A stretch of 64,000 bases of DNA, taken from positions 3,056,001 through 3,120,000 of the forward strand of contig NZ_OY761823.1 in NCBI RefSeq assembly GCF_963664965.1. Direction: 5' to 3'. Origin of the DNA: an uncultured Pseudodesulfovibrio sp. Lineage in GTDB: Bacteria > Desulfobacterota > Desulfovibrionia > Desulfovibrionales > Desulfovibrionaceae. The translations under genes and the position numbers were made by a program. Shown here piece by piece: positions 25,612 through 32,674 of the stretch; within the stretch, counting starts at the first letter, position 1; every line of letters begins with the position of its first letter. The notes below the pieces were generated by a model. It was not told where the DNA came from, searched no databases, and saw nothing but the letters and a program-made list of their open reading frames with translations.

Positions 25612-26535
25612 TTACACTTTTTCGGACAGCCACTCCACAGCACGCAACTGCGCGTCTTCGGCTTCATCGGAAAGCCAGAATCCCAGATGTGAGCCTTCGT
25701 CGATAAGGTACAATTCCGAATCCGGAATCAGTCGTTCCGCATGGACCGCATGGCTGGGCGGGACATCCCTGTCAGCGGCCCCATGCATGACCAATGCAGG
25801 GCAGGAAACGGATTCAAGCGGCAGCATGTCTATCGCGGCAAGTTGTTTGAGGTCATTAGCCAGTCCCTGCTTGCGACTTTTGAACTTCTTGTCCAGAGAG
25901 CAGAACATCATTTTGAAATAGGCCTGTTTGAGCGGATCAGCCAGAACCGATTCCACCCGCTTCGCAATACTCTGCTTGTCGAGTGTACTCTCGGTCATGA
26001 ACATGCTCTTGAGGGTGGTCGCTGGAAAATGCTGGGCCATGAATGCCGTAAACCATAACCCTGTCCGGCTCAAAAAGAACGCCTCATCCAGAAAAGATAT
26101 GTCCGGATCGTAGCGGCGGCTCACGCCATCGATGACTACAAGCGCCTTCACACTCTCGGGATGCCGACCGGCAAGCAGGTATCCCACCGGCGCTCCGGCT
26201 GAAGCCGCCACAACCGGAAGCGGCCCCATGCCAAGTTCGTTCACAAACTCCGCCATGGCGTCGGCCTGTTCCTCGCAGGATACTCCGGTCTCAAGAGGCG
26301 TTCCAAGATATCCGGGACGTGAGACTGCCACGACAGTAAATCCACTGGCCCGGAATGGTTCCGCCAGCCCAAGCCCCTGATCGAATCCACCGGGACCACC
26401 GTGAAGAACCAGCAAGGCCGGTCCCTGCCCACGAACGGCATACTCGACTAGGCCGCCCCCGGTTTCCATGATCCGCGCGTCACAGGCAAAACAACTGCCC
26501 ACATCCTCGGGTGTCGATTTGGCGAAAGAAGGCAC
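25612..26535 (-). CDS. Alpha/beta-fold hydrolase
   Basis: A 307-residue hydrolase with the oxyanion segment LVLHGGPGGFDQGL (43-56), the nucleophile elbow VVAASAGAPVG (Ser112), an acid in VMHGAADRDVPPSH and a late histidine in IDEGSHLGFWL. HGGPGG is typical of proline iminopeptidase and epoxide-hydrolase-like members; the nucleophile context ASAG is slightly atypical. No signal peptide is seen. Substrate unknown. It is a single gene with the repeat elements immediately downstream. Confidence 0.88.
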   Translation of the reverse strand: MPSFAKSTPEDVGSCFACDARIMETGGGLVEYAVRGQGPALLVLHGGPGGFDQGLGLAEPFRASGFTVVAVSRPGYLGTPLETGVSCEEQADAMAEFVNELGMGPLPVVAASAGAPVGYLLAGRHPESVKALVVIDGVSRRYDPDISFLDEAFFLSRTGLWFTAFMAQHFPATTLKSMFMTESTLDKQSIAKRVESVLADPLKQAYFKMMFCSLDKKFKSRKQGLANDLKQLAAIDMLPLESVSCPALVMHGAADRDVPPSHAVHAERLIPDSELYLIDEGSHLGFWLSDEAEDAQLRAVEWLSEKV

Positions 26536-26709
26536 GGCAAAACTCCTTGGTATCAGGCGTCACGCGACAGAATTGCACTCCACTTTACCACCATAACACA
26601 CTCACAAGGAAAATGTCTGTCCCCTTCCACATAAAAACTTCCGAAAAAGCACAAAAAAACACTTGCCATTCTCCCGGCTATCCAGATATAAGCCTCTTCG
26701 CCTGAACGT

Positions 26710-26796
26710 GCCGAAGTGGTGGAATTGGTAGACACGCTAGGTTCAGGGTCTAGTGGAGGTTTCTCCGTGGAAGTTCGAGTCTTCTCTTCGGCACCA
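26710..26796 (+). tRNA. tRNA-Leu (anticodon CAG)
   Basis: An 87-nt class II tRNA. Acceptor stem GCCGAAG pairs with CTTCGGC plus ACCA, the D arm contains GGAATTGGTAGACAC, the anticodon stem CTAGG/TCTAG holds loop TTCAGGG (CAG), a long variable arm TGGAGGTTTCTCCG follows, and the T loop is TTCGAGT. It reads CUG codons. Confidence 0.97.
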
Positions 26797-26805
26797 GAAT
26801 GAAAC

Positions 26806-26838
26806 AAGGGTTGCAGCTCAATAGCTGCAACCCTTTTT
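26806..26838 (+). terminator. Terminator of tRNA-Leu
   Basis: AAGGGTTGCAGCT (26806-26818) pairs perfectly with 26823-26835 around a 4-nt loop, followed by a T run. Confidence 0.88.
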
Positions 26839-26867
26839 CTTTGGCAAAAGACTCATGCCCCAAAAGG

Positions 26868-26898
26868 AAAAGCCGCACAGCAAAACTGTGCGGCTTTT
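26868..26898. terminator. Terminator of the acetate transporter gene
   Basis: AAAAGCCGCACAG (26868-26880) pairs perfectly with CTGTGCGGCTTTT (26886-26898). With T-rich flanks in both directions, it can stop minus-strand transcription from the transporter gene and plus-strand read-through from the tRNA. Confidence 0.8.
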
Positions 26899-26920
26899 TG
26901 GGTACAAGAAATAAGTACGC

Positions 26921-27478
26921 TTATTCGCCAATTGGCAGGACTGTCCTGCCATACTGTTCATTCAGCACTTCAGCCATGGCAAGATAGACGGCGGACGCTC
27001 CACAGACAATCCCCTCCCACCCGGCAAGTGTGCCGATGAATGCATTGTGCGTGAAATCGCGGGCGGCAAGCAGGAAAAAAAGAATGGTCAGTGAGCAGAA
27101 GACGAACTGTAGCACTTTGTTGCCTTTGAGGGTTCCCACGAACATGAACAGGGTAAAGACACCCCACATTGCCAGATAGCACCCCATATACCCTTCAGGA
27201 GTCGCTTCGGCCCAGCCCAGCTTGGGCATGACGATCAAGGCGACAAGCGTCAGCCAGAACAGTCCATACGACGTAAAGGCGGTGGTGCCGAAGGTGTTGC
27301 CTTTTTTGAATTCCATGATTCCGGCAATGACCTGAGCGATACCGCCGTAAAAAATCCCCATGGCAAGAATCATGGAGCTGATGGGGAAAAATCCGGCATT
27401 GTGGATGTTCAACAGGATGGTGGTCATGCCGAACCCCATCAGCCCGAGAGGAGCGGGATTGGCAAGTTTTACGTTCAT
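26921..27478 (-). CDS. satP: Acetate uptake transporter (AceTr/SatP, GPR1/FUN34/YaaH family)
   Basis: A 185-residue six-helix membrane protein. The family signature [21 protein letters not shown] is present at residues 7-27, and [31 protein letters not shown] is typical. Family members carry acetate or succinate with protons. Incompletely oxidising sulfate reducers excrete acetate, so export or scavenging are both plausible. It is monocistronic, with a ribosome-binding AGGAGA before the ATG. Confidence 0.92.
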   Translation of the reverse strand: MNVKLANPAPLGLMGFGMTTILLNIHNAGFFPISSMILAMGIFYGGIAQVIAGIMEFKKGNTFGTTAFTSYGLFWLTLVALIVMPKLGWAEATPEGYMGCYLAMWGVFTLFMFVGTLKGNKVLQFVFCSLTILFFLLAARDFTHNAFIGTLAGWEGIVCGASAVYLAMAEVLNEQYGRTVLPIGE

Positions 27479-28007
27479 TACATTTCTCTCCTAAAAGTAT
27501 TTGAATTGACAATTCATGCAACTCCCTTGAATCGATTACCTCTCCGTTTCCCGAGACAAGGGAATATGCCAACCTTTCCGCAAAAATCGGAAGCGCCTTC
27601 TAGTGCGGGAAAACAAGGCCTGTCAACGATTTGTTCGTTTTTCAACCAGCCGGACGCATCAATTTTTACAACGCAATCCTGTATTCTGGACACTAGTTAA
27701 CATATCGAAATATTTTAGAATATTGAGGCAAGGCAGTGTTTTTCCTGAAAATCGGAAAACCGCCATCACACTAAATACAATAAAAACACATTTAAATACG
27801 GACAGTTAAACAAATTTCACACAAATTCAGTCCACTTTTTCGGACCATTCCGTATTTTTCAAATCCGAAACATACAACAGTCTCATTGCTATACGTGTCA
27901 TTCGAAGGAAATTCGGACACCCGAACACACATTCATCATGTTTTTTTCTCAGTAAAAATAGGGCACTGGCAACACGCTTGTCTCATTTTTCACAAAAGCT
28001 AACTCCC
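27479..28007. other. Long AT-rich intergenic region upstream of rnf
   Basis: About 530 bases between the acetate transporter and the rnf promoter elements. No gene is supported. Motifs of the TTCGGA/TCCGAA type recur (around 27735-27760, 27838-27870 and 27903-27925), which could be binding sites, but the spacing is irregular. Confidence 0.35.
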
Positions 28008-28106
28008 CGGCACATTTTCTGCTTATCTGCGCCACAAGTGGGTTGATTGATCGATCAACTTATACTTTTGTTTAAGGGGTACACCCCATGCATACGGCGT
28101 ACCCCT
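28008..28106 (+). promoter_or_regulatory. Candidate sigma-54-like promoter, palindrome and hairpin upstream of the rnf operon
   Basis: CGGCACATTTTCTGCT (28008-28023) keeps the GG-N10-GC spacing of sigma-54 promoters with two consensus mismatches. Downstream are the perfect palindrome TTGATCGATCAA (28047-28058), nested in GTTGATTGATCGATCAAC, and a hairpin AGGGGTAC (28075-28082) with GTACCCCT (28099-28106). GGGGTACACCCC offers an alternative fold, so the leader could switch. All three lie within 130 bases of the cytochrome start. Confidence 0.4.
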
Positions 28107-28136
28107 CTGATTCATGCCACATGAAACCCTTCAAGT

Positions 28137-28628
28137 GTGAGGCTTGACCCGTTGCAGAGAAGATACATCCCCATCGCGACAATAGTCGCAATTATGCTGG
28201 CCGTAGCCGTGGCCGGGTACCTGAACCCGGTTGAGGAGCAGGAGGTCCCGGCGCGTGTCGTCATGGACAACACCGGCGGCAGAGTCATTTTCAACCATCA
28301 ATTTCATGCCGAGGACTACGGTTACGACTGTACCGACTGTCATCACGACGACATTGAATCCGACACGTTCCTTTCGTGCGGTTCCTGCCACCCCTCCGAA
28401 TTCAACGAACAATTCCGCGCTGACCACCAGAAGGCATTCCCCTCCGAGGAAGCCTGTCTCCGTTGTCACGACGATGTCCCCGAAGGCGAACTGGCTGAAG
28501 AGGACCGTCCCGACACCGACAGCATTCCGCTTCGTGCCGACGCCTTCCATACCCAGTGCATGGATTGTCATGAACAGGATGGCGGACCTTACGAAGAAGA
28601 CGCCTGCTACCAATGCCACGCGAGGTAA
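28137..28628 (+). CDS. Rnf-associated multihaem c-type cytochrome
   Basis: A 163-residue protein with an N-terminal membrane anchor (about 11-28) and five CxxCH haem-binding motifs: CTDCH, CGSCH, CLRCH, CMDCH and CYQCH (from residues 65, 81, 107, 141 and 157). The pattern HHD after the first haem and extra histidines resemble class III (c3-type) cytochromes. In Desulfovibrio such a cytochrome precedes rnfC and is thought to connect the periplasmic cytochrome c pool with the membrane Rnf complex. The start is a GTG with a poor ribosome-binding site; no better in-frame start was found. The stop is 3 bases before rnfC. Confidence 0.9.
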   Translation: MRLDPLQRRYIPIATIVAIMLAVAVAGYLNPVEEQEVPARVVMDNTGGRVIFNHQFHAEDYGYDCTDCHHDDIESDTFLSCGSCHPSEFNEQFRADHQKAFPSEEACLRCHDDVPEGELAEEDRPDTDSIPLRADAFHTQCMDCHEQDGGPYEEDACYQCHAR

Positions 28629-28631
28629 TCC

Positions 28632-29777
28632 ATGCTTAAGATAGACTACTCTCTTGATTCCGAACTGGATATTGAAATCGCCGAGATTCCCGCGCCTTCG
28701 GAACTGAATATTCAGGTACGAAATCTCGTTCTGAAAACCAGAAAAGGCAAGGCAGTCGCCAAGGGCGAAACCATTGCCGAGCATCCTTCTGCCTTCGGCG
28801 GGGCATACCATGCCGCAGCAAGCGGCAAGGTCATGAAGGTCAACTACCATCACCTGACCCTCAAATGCGACGACAGTGATGCTGAAATCGAGCCGGTAGA
28901 CGTGCAGTCAATGGGGACCGGCAAAGAGCTGCTTCGCACACTTCAGGGACTGGGAATCGATATCGCACCACTTTCAGGCCACGCCGACGTCCTCGTCATC
29001 AACGGCCTGAACCCCGAACCCGGCATCTCCGCCGCACAGCAAATTCTGAAGGACTGCAACGAATACCTTGAGGCCGGACTGGACATGGCCCGCAAGCTCA
29101 TCACGCCGGGACGCACAGTACTGGCGGCAGCCCCCAATGATCCCTTTCAGATATCCGGTGCCGAGACCGTAGGCGTCAAGGCCGTATATCCCGGTTCCCT
29201 TGATGCCCTTGTCGTACGCAAGGTCACCGGCAAGGAATTCCCTGCCGACACCAAGGTCATAAGCGTCATGGATCTCTGCGACCTCGGTCGCGTCGCCCTC
29301 ACAGGACTCCCGATCACGGACACGGTCATCACCATCAACAAGCGGAACTACCGCGTGCCCCTCGGCACACCCATCCGCCACCTGAAAGAGACACTCGATC
29401 TGGAAGTGAATTCCGGTGACCTCGTCATTCTTGGCGGCCCGTTTCAGGGTGAGGCAGTCTACAGCCTCGATGAAGGCGTGAAAAAAGATGATTACGGGCT
29501 GTTCATCATCCCGTCCGCCGACTTCCCTGCCGTACAGGATGCCGCGTGCATCAACTGCGGTGAGTGCGTGCTCCAGTGCCCCGCGCGGGTCCAGCCGCAC
29601 CTCATCAGCCGGTACGCGGAATACGAGCGGTTCGAGGAAGCCGAAAAACACGGACTGAACAGCTGCTTCGAATGCGGCTTGTGCTCGTTCAACTGTTTTT
29701 CCAGACGACCGCTTCTCCAGTACATCCGTTTCGCCAAGGCCCAGCTTCAGGCTTCGGGCCAGAGCGAACAGGCGTAG
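28632..29777 (+). CDS. rnfC: Electron transport complex subunit RnfC (short, lacking NADH/FMN loop motif)
   Basis: A 381-residue peripheral subunit with an N-terminal biotinyl/SLBB-like part, a middle region DVLVINGLNPEPGISAAQQILKD that aligns with the usual LIINGAECEPYITADDRLM, and two cysteine clusters CINCGECVLQCPA and CFECGLCSFNC for [4Fe-4S] centres. Canonical RnfC carries a Gly-rich GMGGAGFPTHVK segment just before the NGAECEPY block, the NADH/FMN site shared with complex I NuoF. Here LGIDIAPLSGHADVLV runs straight through with no such loop. The subunit probably keeps its Fe-S role but may not oxidise NADH itself. Confidence 0.9.
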   Translation: MLKIDYSLDSELDIEIAEIPAPSELNIQVRNLVLKTRKGKAVAKGETIAEHPSAFGGAYHAAASGKVMKVNYHHLTLKCDDSDAEIEPVDVQSMGTGKELLRTLQGLGIDIAPLSGHADVLVINGLNPEPGISAAQQILKDCNEYLEAGLDMARKLITPGRTVLAAAPNDPFQISGAETVGVKAVYPGSLDALVVRKVTGKEFPADTKVISVMDLCDLGRVALTGLPITDTVITINKRNYRVPLGTPIRHLKETLDLEVNSGDLVILGGPFQGEAVYSLDEGVKKDDYGLFIIPSADFPAVQDAACINCGECVLQCPARVQPHLISRYAEYERFEEAEKHGLNSCFECGLCSFNCFSRRPLLQYIRFAKAQLQASGQSEQA

Positions 29778-29828
29778 CCCCTTCCTGTCGGAATCAAAAC
29801 CAACATTTGAAATAAAGGATAAGAGAGA

Positions 29829-30800
29829 ATGACTCCTCCCCTTATCAAGGCGATGTCTGACATCGCCACGCGGCTGACGGTCTCCCCGGCACCGCATTGG
29901 CGCAGCGGCCGGACCATACAGGGCATGATGCAGGCACACCTGCTCGCTCTGGTTCCCGCAGCAGCCATGGCTGTAGTAATGTACGGACTGCACGCTGCCG
30001 CTGTCATCGGACTGGCTGGCGCAGTTGCCGTTCTGGTCGAGGCGCTCTGCCTCCGCCTCCAGAACCGCGACGTGGATGTGGACAACTACTCCGCACTGTA
30101 CGCGGGAATTCTGTTCGCCTTTCTCATGCCCGCCACGGCACCGTGGTGGCTCGTGAGCATCGGCGCGGCCCTGACCATCGTCCTCGGGCGCACGGTCTTC
30201 GGCGGATTCGGATGCAACCCGGTCTGCGCTCCGCTCATCGCATGGGCGTTCTGCCGGCTTTCATGGCCCGCCGACATGGATATCGACCTGAACCTGGCCC
30301 ATTTCCTTATCAACAGCCCCGTGGATCAGCTCATGCACTTCGGAGTGGACTCCATAGCCCAATTCGACACGATGGACATGCTTCTCGGCCAGCAGCTCGG
30401 CGGCCTCGGCGCTTCACAGGTACTGGGACTTCTGGCTGGCGGCATCTTCCTTCTTGCAACCGGCTGGATTCGAATATTCATCCCCGCGTCCTTCATCGCG
30501 GGCGTGCTCGTCACATCCGGCATCTACTGGTACATCGATCCGTCCATGTACGCCGACCCGCTGTTTCACCTGCTGGCAGGCAGCACCATCTTCGGCGCGT
30601 TCTTTCTCGCCACAGATACCGCTTCCAGCCCGGTGGGCATGCTGCCCCAGATCATCTTCGGCCTGCTGGCCGGGGCCATGGTCATCATCATCCGCGTCTA
30701 CGGCGTGTACCCGGACGGCGTGCCGTTCGCCATCATGGTGGCGAACCTCCTGAGCCCGCTTCTGGAACGAGTCCGTCCAAAATTCTTCGGAGGCAAGTAA
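29829..30800 (+). CDS. rnfD: Electron transport complex subunit RnfD
   Basis: A 323-residue membrane subunit with about ten helices, and typical RnfD stretches such as FGGFGCNPVCAPLIAWAF and ASFIAGVLVTSG...FLATDTASSPVGM. In canonical RnfD a threonine in S-x-A-T-P-L binds FMN covalently. The aligned position here reads VDSIAQFDTMDM (about 173-184), where the S, A and T of the motif are replaced, although a threonine lies one residue later. Covalent flavin at the normal place is therefore doubtful. It follows rnfC by 51 bases. Confidence 0.92.
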   Translation: MTPPLIKAMSDIATRLTVSPAPHWRSGRTIQGMMQAHLLALVPAAAMAVVMYGLHAAAVIGLAGAVAVLVEALCLRLQNRDVDVDNYSALYAGILFAFLMPATAPWWLVSIGAALTIVLGRTVFGGFGCNPVCAPLIAWAFCRLSWPADMDIDLNLAHFLINSPVDQLMHFGVDSIAQFDTMDMLLGQQLGGLGASQVLGLLAGGIFLLATGWIRIFIPASFIAGVLVTSGIYWYIDPSMYADPLFHLLAGSTIFGAFFLATDTASSPVGMLPQIIFGLLAGAMVIIIRVYGVYPDGVPFAIMVANLLSPLLERVRPKFFGGK

Positions 30801-30803
30801 CCC

Positions 30804-31373
30804 ATGAAAGAAATACTCCACATGCTTGTGGTCCTGTCCCTCATCTGCGCCACCTCCGGGGCGGTGCTGGTGAATCTCAAGCAGGCCACGAAAAACGATA
30901 TCGAACAGCAGGTCCTCACCTACGTGCAGGGACCGGCCCTCATGTCCGTGCTTGAAGGATGTGACAACGACCCCATTGCCGAACGCAAGAAAGTCGGTGA
31001 CGTCACCGTCTTCCCTGCCACCCGCGACGGCAAGCTCGTGGGCGTGGCCCTTGAGACCTTTGCACCGGGCTACTCCGGAGACATCGGCGTCATCGTCGGC
31101 TTCGACATTGAAAACGACGTCCTCATGGGCATCGGCATCACCACCCAGACCGAGACTCCCGGACTGGGTACCAAGATCATGAAGCCGTCCTTCACCAAGC
31201 AGTTCAAGGCGCACGGCCTCGAATCCATGGACACCATGGCACGCGGCGGCGACATCGACGCCATCTCCGGCGCGACCTTCTCATCCGTCGGCACGGTAGA
31301 TGCGGTTCGCAAGGCCATTGAAATTTATCAGGGCATCAAGCCGCAACTCGCCTCCATGTGGCAGGCTTCATAG
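30804..31373 (+). CDS. rnfG: Electron transport complex subunit RnfG
   Basis: A 189-residue subunit with an N-terminal membrane anchor (about 6-24) and a periplasmic FMN-binding domain. The flavinylation motif is intact: DAISGATFSS with Thr158, the substrate of the ApbE transferase encoded at the end of the operon. GITTQTETPGLGTKI is the conserved FMN-pocket stretch. Three bases separate it from rnfD. Confidence 0.95.
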   Translation: MKEILHMLVVLSLICATSGAVLVNLKQATKNDIEQQVLTYVQGPALMSVLEGCDNDPIAERKKVGDVTVFPATRDGKLVGVALETFAPGYSGDIGVIVGFDIENDVLMGIGITTQTETPGLGTKIMKPSFTKQFKAHGLESMDTMARGGDIDAISGATFSSVGTVDAVRKAIEIYQGIKPQLASMWQAS

Positions 31374-31382
31374 GGAGACGTC

Positions 31383-32060
31383 ATGAGTTCAATCAGCAAA
31401 GAATTCCTCAAGGGCCTCTGGGCGGAGCTGCCGCCTTTCCGGGTGCTCCTCGGCCTGTGCCCGACCCTCGCGGTCACTTCCACGGCGGAAAACGGTCTCG
31501 GCATGGGTGCCGCCGTCATTTTCGTGCTCACCCTGTCCAACGTGATCATCTCCGCCCTGCGAAAAGTGATCCCGCAAAAGGTCCGCATCGCCTGCTTCAT
31601 CGTCGTCACCGCATCGCTGGTCGTTTCGGTGGAACTGCTCATGCAGGCATATGCCTATCCGCTGTATCAGAAGCTCGGGATCTTCGTGCCGCTCATCGTG
31701 GTCAACTGCCTGATCCTCGGCCGCGCAGAGGCATTCGCCTCCCGCAACGGCATCCTTCTGTCCATTGCGGACGCGCTGGGCATGGGAATCGGTTTCGCCG
31801 CTTCCCTGACTCTCCTCGGCGGTATCCGCGAAATCCTCGGCAGCGGCACCATTTTCGGCATCCCGGTCATGTGGGAAAGCTTCAAACCCGCTGAATTCAT
31901 GGTCATGGCTCCAGGCGCATTCGTCGCCCTGGGAATGATCCTCGCGGGAATGAATGCCTTCAACCGCTGGCAGAGCCGCAGAAAGGGTGAAATCGCACCC
32001 GTTTCCCAGAACTCCACCTGCGCCTCATGCGGCGCATGCAACGCCTGCGACGGCAAATAG
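31383..32060 (+). CDS. rnfE: Electron transport complex subunit RnfE with Cys-rich C-terminal tail
   Basis: A 225-residue six-helix membrane subunit: LLGLCPTLAVTSTAENGLGMG and CLILGRAEAFASRNGILLSIADALGMGIGF are family-typical. With RnfA it forms the membrane core that holds an Fe-S centre. An oddity is the last 13 residues, CASCGACNACDGK, four cysteines with CxxCxxCxxC spacing after the last helix, which are not part of standard RnfE and look able to bind an extra cluster or metal. Confidence 0.94.
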   Translation: MSSISKEFLKGLWAELPPFRVLLGLCPTLAVTSTAENGLGMGAAVIFVLTLSNVIISALRKVIPQKVRIACFIVVTASLVVSVELLMQAYAYPLYQKLGIFVPLIVVNCLILGRAEAFASRNGILLSIADALGMGIGFAASLTLLGGIREILGSGTIFGIPVMWESFKPAEFMVMAPGAFVALGMILAGMNAFNRWQSRRKGEIAPVSQNSTCASCGACNACDGK

Positions 32061-32071
32061 GGAGATAGAAC

Positions 32072-32647
32072 GTGGAATACTTCATGCTCTTCATATCGGC
32101 GATATTCATCAACAATATTGTCCTTGTACAATATCTTGGAGCCTGTCCGTTCATGGGCACATCCAAGTCCACCGATGTAGCCCTCGGCATGGGCGGCGCG
32201 GTCATCTTCGTCATGCTCATGGCGACGGCGATCACCTGGCCCCTGCATCAATTCGTACTGATTCCCCACGGGATCGAGTACCTCCAGACCATCGTCTTCA
32301 TTCTGGTCATTGCCTCGCTTGTCCAGTTCGTAGAGATGTTTCTCAAGAAACTGGTACCGCCCCTCTATAAATCACTGGGCCTGTTCCTGCCGCTGATCAC
32401 CACCAACTGCGCCGTCATGGGCGTGGCCATCATGGTGCAGCGCAACGGATATTCCTTTTTCAAGTCCATGATGTACGGCCTTGCCTCGGGCATAGGTTTC
32501 CTCATCGCTCTGGTCATCATCTCCGCCATTCGCGAACGCCTCGACATCTCGCCGGTTCCGGCAGTGTTCCGCGGCGTACCTGTCGCGCTCATCATGGCGG
32601 GTGTCATGTCTCTGGTCTTTTTCGCCTTTCAAGGCATGGCCGCTTAA
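32072..32647 (+). CDS. rnfA: Electron transport complex subunit RnfA
   Basis: A 191-residue six-helix membrane subunit homologous to RnfE in inverted topology. The starts IFINNIVLVQYLGACPFMGTS and LFLPLITTNCAVMGVAIM contain the conserved cysteines that bind the Fe-S centre between RnfA and RnfE. It lies 11 bases after rnfE. Confidence 0.95.
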   Translation: MEYFMLFISAIFINNIVLVQYLGACPFMGTSKSTDVALGMGGAVIFVMLMATAITWPLHQFVLIPHGIEYLQTIVFILVIASLVQFVEMFLKKLVPPLYKSLGLFLPLITTNCAVMGVAIMVQRNGYSFFKSMMYGLASGIGFLIALVIISAIRERLDISPVPAVFRGVPVALIMAGVMSLVFFAFQGMAA

Positions 32648-32674
32648 CCGAACTAGTCAAAGGATACAATTGAC

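Noticed and set aside
25247..25667. Several small frames with the phrase SNTQGS
   Set aside because: They are translations of the two palindromic repeats, not genes.
27479..27560. Sigma-54 promoter for the acetate transporter (minus-strand TTGGCATATTCCCTTGTC)
   Set aside because: The spacing is one base off and the GC of the -12 element is missing.
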